Shown here piece after piece: positions 5,810 through 9,450 of a DNA stretch of 9,450 nucleotides. A program made the position numbers and the translations under genes. Every line of letters starts with the position of its first letter. Position 1 is the stretch's first letter. Source of the DNA: Oxalobacter formigenes (GTDB taxonomy: Bacteria > Pseudomonadota > Gammaproteobacteria > Burkholderiales > Burkholderiaceae_D); contig JAHYZB010000060.1 of assembly GCA_019424645.1 (NCBI GenBank), forward strand, positions 80,117-89,566. The letters run 5' to 3'. A model generated the notes under the pieces. That model was not told where the DNA came from. It did not search any database and saw nothing but the letters and a program-made list of their open reading frames with translations.

Positions 5810-6016
5810 ATGAAAAAAATCATCGCTTTTCTGATTGCTGTCATGTTCGCTTCAGCCGCTTTTGCCGCCGCTCCGGTTGTGGAAAAATCGATTTCGACAG
5901 GATCTGAAAGCCTTATCAGTACCCAAGGCTTAAACAATAATGCAGATGAGGAAACAGGAGCTGTTGATGCACCCGAACCCGCCGATGCGTCAGGAGCGCA
6001 AGATGCTGAGGACTGA
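5810..6016 (+). CDS. Small exported acidic protein, copy 2
   Basis: A 68-residue precursor. The signal peptide (residues 1-19, MKKIIAFLIAVMFASAAFA) is nearly the same as in the neighbouring copies, and AAP follows the cleavage site in all three. The mature part then differs completely: 11 Asp/Glu and a single Lys by my count, with a Ser/Thr/Asn-rich centre (SISTGSESLISTQGLNNN) and an acidic Ala/Pro tail ending DASGAQDAED. AGGA at 5798-5801, 8 nt before the ATG, supports the start. It has its own control region and terminator, so it is not part of an operon. Function unknown. Either the mature part has diverged beyond recognition or the promoter-to-signal cassette has been joined to a new coding segment. 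An acidic partner for the basic neighbours is conceivable but only speculation. Confidence 0.75.
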   Translation: MKKIIAFLIAVMFASAAFAAAPVVEKSISTGSESLISTQGLNNNADEETGAVDAPEPADASGAQDAED

Positions 6017-6032
6017 ATTTTTCAACCTTCAT

Positions 6033-6062
6033 GAAAAAGCGGGACAAATGTCCCGCTTTTTT
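6033..6062 (+). terminator. Rho-independent terminator of small exported protein gene 2
   Basis: Stem AAAAAGCGGGAC (6034-6045) with GTCCCGCTTTTT (6050-6061), loop AAAT, followed by a further T. It starts 17 nt after the stop codon. The stem is identical to the gene 1 terminator and the loop is its reverse complement (ATTT versus AAAT). Confidence 0.95.
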
Positions 6063-6181
6063 CGTTTAGGGCAATTTCAACGTGGAAATAAACGTTTTGT
6101 GAGTCATTTCTACTAAAGTGAAAATGAATGCGTTTATTTTCGATGAATGAAAAAATATTTTTAAAAATTTTTGAAAAAAGT

Positions 6182-6210
6182 GTCAACCGACCTTAAAACT
6201 GGTGCGTTAA
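6182..6210 (+). promoter_or_regulatory. Putative ECF-type promoter of small exported protein gene 3
   Basis: GTCAAC (6182-6187), 17 bp, CGTTAA (6205-6210), the same hexamers and spacer as at gene 1. No TGTTACA pair occurs 25 bp upstream. A sigma-70 alternative, TTGAAA (6171-6176) with TAAAAC (6194-6199) at 17 bp, overlaps it, so this gene could be expressed differently from the other two. Confidence 0.42.
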
Positions 6211-6215
6211 TGATC

Positions 6216-6235
6216 GTAATCCTTCATGGGATTAC
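6216..6235 (+). promoter_or_regulatory. Leader hairpin of gene 3
   Basis: A perfect 7-bp stem GTAATCC (6216-6222) with GGATTAC (6229-6235), loop TTCATG. It starts 11 nt after the start of CGTTAA, as at the other copies. Confidence 0.5.
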
Positions 6236-6271
6236 AAAGTTTTTTTCTTAAATATTTGAGGAATTTTTAAA

Positions 6272-6526
6272 ATGAAAAAATTAGTTGCTATCCTGGTTTC
6301 CGGCCTGTTTGCTTCTGCAGCTTTCGCTGCTGCTCCTGCTGCTCCTGCAAAAGCAGCTCCAGCTCCTGTAGCTGAAAAAGCAGCTCCAGCTCCAGCCGCT
6401 GAAAAAGCAGCTCCAGCTAAAAAAGCTAAAAAAGCAAAAAAAGCAACCAAAGCAAAAAAAGCTGACAAAAAAGCAGAAAAAAAAGCTGAAGTAAAAGCTG
6501 ACGCTAAAGCACCAGCTGCTAAATAA
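6272..6526 (+). CDS. Small exported Lys/Ala/Pro-rich protein, copy 3
   Basis: An 84-residue precursor with a signal peptide (MKKLVAILVSGLFASAAFA) almost identical to copy 1. The mature part starts with Ala/Pro-rich repeats (APAPVAEKAAPAPAAEKAAP) and continues with a polycationic array of AKK-type triplets ending ADAKAPAAK; by my count 19 Lys against 6 acidic residues. It looks like a histone H1 tail, but the signal peptide argues for an exported protein rather than a nucleoid protein. GAGGA at 6258-6262, 9 nt before the ATG, supports the start. It has its own terminator at 6544-6574. Polycationic exported proteins could bind LPS, peptidoglycan or nucleic acid, or buffer protons as proposed for Asr; nothing here decides between these. 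Confidence 0.87.
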   Translation: MKKLVAILVSGLFASAAFAAAPAAPAKAAPAPVAEKAAPAPAAEKAAPAKKAKKAKKATKAKKADKKAEKKAEVKADAKAPAAK

Positions 6527-6543
6527 TTAGCCTTCAAGCTAAG

Positions 6544-6574
6544 AAAAAAGACGGGGTTATCCCCGTCTTTTTTT
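6544..6574 (+). terminator. Rho-independent terminator of small exported protein gene 3
   Basis: Stem AAAAAAGACGGGG (6544-6556) with CCCCGTCTTTTTT (6561-6573), loop TTAT, then T. The sequence is unrelated to the other two terminators in the cluster. It lies only 49 nt before the DUF192 gene start, so that gene needs its own promoter or read-through. Confidence 0.95.
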
Positions 6575-6623
6575 ATGCGCGTTTCATGTAACATATGCAT
6601 TTCAACGATGACAAGAGGAAAAA

Positions 6624-7067
6624 ATGTTCAAGCTGAAGAAAATGATATTGGTGTTGTTGTGCCTTTCACCTTTTGCAGCTCCGGTTATGGCCGAATCGAC
6701 CGGCATGGATTTTCCTGTCACCACTTTGAAAGCAGGGAAACACCTTATCCGTGCAGAAGTCGCTTCTACGGATGCACAACGCGAACAGGGGCTGATGTTC
6801 AGAAAAATATTGCCGAAAAATAATGGCATGCTTTTTGTTTTTGACCGGCCTGCACGTTCGTGCATGTGGATGAAGAATACTCCTATACCTCTTTCAGTCG
6901 CATTTATCGATGCAAATGGGACTATCCTGAACATTGAAGAAATGGAAGCGTTTACGCTGGATTCCCATTGCAGCAAGGGATGGATCCGCTATGCGCTGGA
7001 AATGAATAAAAAATGGTTTGCCAAAAATGGAATCAGGGCCGGCAGCAAAATAAGCGGACTGCCTTGA
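6624..7067 (+). CDS. DUF192 (UPF0127) family exported protein
   Basis: 147 residues. Residues 1-23 form a signal peptide (LKK followed by a hydrophobic core, cleavage likely at PVMA|ES), so the mature protein is periplasmic or secreted. The DUF192 domain fills the rest, with the family blocks REQGLMFR (53-60), GMLFVFD (68-74), MWMKNTPIPLSVAFID (81-96) and YALEMNKKWFAKNGIRAG (123-140). The length and the ending SGLP agree with other proteobacterial members that I recall. The molecular function of the family is not established. AGAGGA at 6614-6619 precedes the ATG closely. The gap to the preceding terminator is too small to show a clear promoter. It may be unrelated to the small-protein cluster despite also being exported. 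Confidence 0.93.
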   Translation: MFKLKKMILVLLCLSPFAAPVMAESTGMDFPVTTLKAGKHLIRAEVASTDAQREQGLMFRKILPKNNGMLFVFDRPARSCMWMKNTPIPLSVAFIDANGTILNIEEMEAFTLDSHCSKGWIRYALEMNKKWFAKNGIRAGSKISGLP

Positions 7068-7488
7068 TAGACAGCCCTTATATTTACTTTTCTTTATAAA
7101 ATCCTTTAATCCCCATTTTATATATCACCTTGGTTTTTTTAGAATAAAGGTGCCGCTTTGGTATTTTCTGCACATTTCAACGATTTCTTTACTGCCTTGA
7201 TCTGAAGAGACCGTTTAATTCTTATTTCTCAGCAATTTTCCTTGAGCGCGCTCAAAAATGATTTGTCGCGCCCATGAATAATGAAGTGTTATCAAAGAAT
7301 GTGATGTTGTTGCTCTGCGGAAACGTTTTAATGGTAAATGTTTCTGCTGTGCGATGTGTCAATTAGGGGTTTTCACCCGTTTTTTTATTATTTATTGGGA
7401 AATCCGGAGTGTGCACGGTCATATCCAGAGCACTTTTCGAATTGGAAATTGTTTGATTCTGGCTGGTCGTGGTGCAGAAATCGTTAAG
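7068..7488. other. Intergenic region between DUF192 gene and sensor gene
   Basis: A 421-bp AT-rich gap. It contains a perfect 14-bp palindrome (7242-7255, listed separately), a loose inverted repeat CACCTT/AAGGTG with a 15-nt loop (7126-7152), and GGG-TTTTCA-CCC followed by a T run (about 7367-7386), which is too weak to call a terminator. I find no convincing sigma-70 promoter. The sensor reading frame stays open upstream of 7489 as far as an ATG at 7354. Confidence 0.5.
7242..7255. promoter_or_regulatory. Perfect 14-bp palindrome, possible operator
   Basis: TTGAGCGCGCTCAA is fully self-complementary and GC-rich at its centre within AT-rich DNA. It lies about 230 bp upstream of the sensor gene. 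It lacks a loop and T-run, so a dimeric DNA-binding protein site is more likely than a terminator. The regulator is unknown. Confidence 0.35.
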
Positions 7489-9450
7489 ATGAAACCATTA
7501 TTGAAATATCTTGTTCGCAAACCAAGTGAAAATTTTCATCCCGTCTTGCGGATCATTCTGATTTTCCTTCCCGTCGCCCTGTTGATCTGTAGCGGCGCGT
7601 ATTTCTATTACCTGTCTCAACTGCGGTTTATTCATGAGCAGAATCAGAAACTGGAACATGAAACCGTTCTTGTCGGTGTGGTATCAATTAACCGCAGTCT
7701 GGAATATGTCATGCAGGACATTCATATTCTGTATCTGGATACCGATTTCAGAAGGATGATCAACAATCCGGACAAAACGAATGTTGATAAAGCTGCCGGT
7801 GACTGGCTTGCCTTTGCGGAAGCGAAAAAGGTGTACAACAAAATCCGCTGGATTGATGAAAACGGGATGGAACGCCTGCGTGTCAATTATTCGAATGGAA
7901 AAGGAGTTGTTGTTCCCGAGCGGCAACTCCAGAACCGGAGTGAACGGTATTTTTTTGACGATACGAATGTATTGAAAGAAGGAGAGGTATATGTTTCTCC
8001 TTTCGATCTGAATATTGAAGATGACCATATTCAGGAACCGTACGTGCCGACGATTCGTTTCGGAATGCCGATCTTCAATAGCAAAGGAGAGAAAAGAGGC
8101 ATTCTTCTGTTGAACTATTATGCAACGTCAATGATCGGCCGTTTCCAGCAGTTGACAAGTATGCGTGGCAACTCTGCGTGGCTCGTCGATCAGAATGGAT
8201 TCTGGCTGAAAGGACCGGTTTCCAACGATGAATTCGGATTCATGTTCAATAAAAATGACCTGAATATGGCTTATCGATATCCGGCTGCATGGGAACGGAT
8301 GAAAAATCAGGAAGAAGGCCAGTTTATCACCAGGGACGGCCTTTGGACCTTCAAAACACTTTCACCTCTCTCAGCCGATACGAAAACCAGTGTAGGAAGC
8401 AGCGAGATTTTTTCCGGTGGACAGGGGGCCAGAGATGTCAGTGCCTATAAATGGAAAGTCATTACGCTTTTACCGCTGGGCGCATATAATGCCGACCTTT
8501 TTTATTGGGGTACCAAAGTCATCGGAATTTCAATAGCGTTGATGGCGTTGTTCTTTTTGGCTATTCTTTTTATGGTTCGCTTGCAGGAAATCCGGAACCA
8601 GTTACTTGTCAATCTGGAAAAACTGGTTGATATCAGAACGGATGATTTAAACAAGGTCAATGCTGTGTTGACCCAAAGCGAGGCCCGATTGAGAAGTGTT
8701 TTTGAAAATATACCTGATCTTATCTGGATGAAAAATTCCGCTGGTGTCTATCTGGCCTGTAATCAGGCCTACAAGGATTATTTGGGACTTGATGAAGACA
8801 GTATTATCGGAAAGACAGAATTCGATATCTTCAGTCACGAGGAAGCCAGCCGTTTTGAAGAACAGGACAAACGTATTCTTCGGGAAGGCAAACTCAGTGT
8901 GATCGAGCAATGGGGTACTTATTCCCTGTCGGGAAATCGGGCGTTTTTCGATGTGATCAAGGCGCCAGTCAGGACGAAGGATGGAAAACTGGTTGGTGTT
9001 CTGGGAATTGCGCGTGATATTACCAGAAGAAAAGAAGATGAGGAAAAACTGGAACTGGCTGCGCTTGTGTACCGTAATTCCAGCGAAGCGATTTTGATCA
9101 GTAATGCAGATAATCATATTCTTGCGGTCAACCCTGCGTTCGAAAAAATTACGGGTTACACCTCTGCAGAAGTGGTTGGCAGAAATCCGAAACTGTTAAG
9201 TTCGGGACGTCAGGACACGGCATTTTACAAGGCAATGTGGGACACATTGAATGAGACAGGCTACTGGCGTGGAGAACTATGGAACCGACGCAAGAATGGC
9301 GAGTCTTATGCCTCATGGCTGACAATCAACGTGGTTTACAATGAAGACAGGTCCGTTCGTTATTACGTTGAGCTCTCTAATGATTTCACAGAGAAAAAAG
9401 AAGCGGAAGATATGATATGGCGTCAGGCGAATTTCGATTTCCTGACGAAT
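7489..9450 (+). CDS. Membrane sensor: Cache-like periplasmic domain, two PAS domains, GGDEF start; 3' partial
   Basis: The frame is open for 654 codons and runs off the window. Transmembrane helix 1 is about residues 20-42. A large periplasmic region (about 45-330) follows, containing RWIDENGMERLRVNY, RYFFDDT, VYVSPFDLNIEDD and PTIRFGMPIF, a pattern typical of Cache-type ligand sensors in diguanylate cyclases. Helix 2 is about 343-364, followed by a coiled linker. PAS 1 is about 398-513 (FENIPDLIWMKNSAGVYLAC...), PAS 2 about 525-635 (NSSEAILISNADNHILAVNPAFEKITGYT). The last residues, RQANFDFLTN, match the usual lead-in to a GGDEF domain, so cyclic-di-GMP synthesis, with or without a following EAL domain, is likely but lies outside the window. 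ATG 7489 has no clear Shine-Dalgarno; in-frame ATG 7354 would add 45 residues. I prefer 7489 because it gives a short basic leader before helix 1. Confidence 0.88.
   Translation, partial: MKPLLKYLVRKPSENFHPVLRIILIFLPVALLICSGAYFYYLSQLRFIHEQNQKLEHETVLVGVVSINRSLEYVMQDIHILYLDTDFRRMINNPDKTNVDKAAGDWLAFAEAKKVYNKIRWIDENGMERLRVNYSNGKGVVVPERQLQNRSERYFFDDTNVLKEGEVYVSPFDLNIEDDHIQEPYVPTIRFGMPIFNSKGEKRGILLLNYYATSMIGRFQQLTSMRGNSAWLVDQNGFWLKGPVSNDEFGFMFNKNDLNMAYRYPAAWERMKNQEEGQFITRDGLWTFKTLSPLSADTKTSVGSSEIFSGGQGARDVSAYKWKVITLLPLGAYNADLFYWGTKVIGISIALMALFFLAILFMVRLQEIRNQLLVNLEKLVDIRTDDLNKVNAVLTQSEARLRSVFENIPDLIWMKNSAGVYLACNQAYKDYLGLDEDSIIGKTEFDIFSHEEASRFEEQDKRILREGKLSVIEQWGTYSLSGNRAFFDVIKAPVRTKDGKLVGVLGIARDITRRKEDEEKLELAALVYRNSSEAILISNADNHILAVNPAFEKITGYTSAEVVGRNPKLLSSGRQDTAFYKAMWDTLNETGYWRGELWNRRKNGESYASWLTINVVYNEDRSVRYYVELSNDFTEKKEAEDMIWRQANFDFLTN

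Noticed and set aside
5677..5907. 76-codon ORF starting at TTG, overlapping small exported protein gene 2
   Set aside because: It crosses the promoter elements and leader hairpin and overlaps the signal peptide in another frame; the 5810 ORF has the Shine-Dalgarno and paralogues.
6272..6526. Copy 3 as a histone H1-like nucleoid protein
   Set aside because: The Lys/Ala/Pro composition fits, but a clean signal peptide shared with two neighbours points to export.
6587..6593. TGTAACA before the DUF192 gene as a further activator half-site
   Set aside because: Single copy in reverse orientation without the 9-bp partner or the GTCAAC/CGTTAA pair; probably chance.
6232..6600. Ala/Phe-rich minus-strand ORF opposite gene 3
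   Set aside because: It is the antisense image of the GCA/GCT and AAA codons of the Lys/Ala-rich gene and has no start signal of its own.
7482..7488. CGTTAAG before the sensor ATG as a fourth ECF-like -10 element
   Set aside because: No GTCAAC at 17 bp upstream (the sequence there is CTGGCT), and it would leave almost no leader.

Overview
The window looks like a chromosomal segment of a betaproteobacterium. I suspect the Oxalobacteraceae and possibly Oxalobacter, because of the RpoD sequence, the rpoD/tRNA-Ile2 pairing and the moderate GC. That placement is recall-based inference. No phage, transposase, CRISPR array or plasmid function is visible.

Layout. (1) 1-1683: the 3' part of rpoD (housekeeping sigma-70; its N-terminus lies outside the window), then a tRNA with a CAT anticodon whose acceptor stem marks it as tRNA-Ile2, then a strong terminator. 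(2) 1698-2480, minus strand: an AT-rich class I SAM-dependent methyltransferase gene broken by two mutually compensating frameshifts. (3) 2727-3053: a small three-helix membrane protein of unknown function. Converging on it (3104-3610, minus strand) is a short alpha/beta hydrolase. (4) 3952-5049: a full-length Old Yellow Enzyme family FMN ene-reductase. (5) 5107-6574: the most unusual part, three consecutive separately transcribed genes for tiny exported proteins. They share almost the same signal peptide but have very different low-complexity mature parts: basic Ala/Pro/Lys/Glu, acidic, and strongly basic Lys/Ala/Pro. (6) 6624-7067: an exported DUF192 protein. (7) 7489 to the window end: a membrane sensor with a periplasmic Cache-like domain, two PAS domains and the first residues of a GGDEF domain, cut by the window edge.

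How the three-gene cluster is organised. Each gene has the same modules in the same order and nearly the same spacing: a GTCA(A/T)C-N17-CGTTAA promoter-like pair, a short hairpin whose first base lies 11 nt after the start of CGTTAA (so near the predicted 5' end of the mRNA), a Shine-Dalgarno sequence, a signal-peptide ORF and a private Rho-independent terminator. The first two genes also carry paired TGTTACA repeats with a 9-bp period, 25 bp upstream of the -35 element, near -61.5, where a class I activator would sit. The AAC...CGT pattern resembles ECF sigma factor promoters. I read the cluster as a duplicated, co-regulated set of small envelope proteins, perhaps comparable to the acid-shock protein Asr of enterobacteria. 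The function and the sigma factor are inference.
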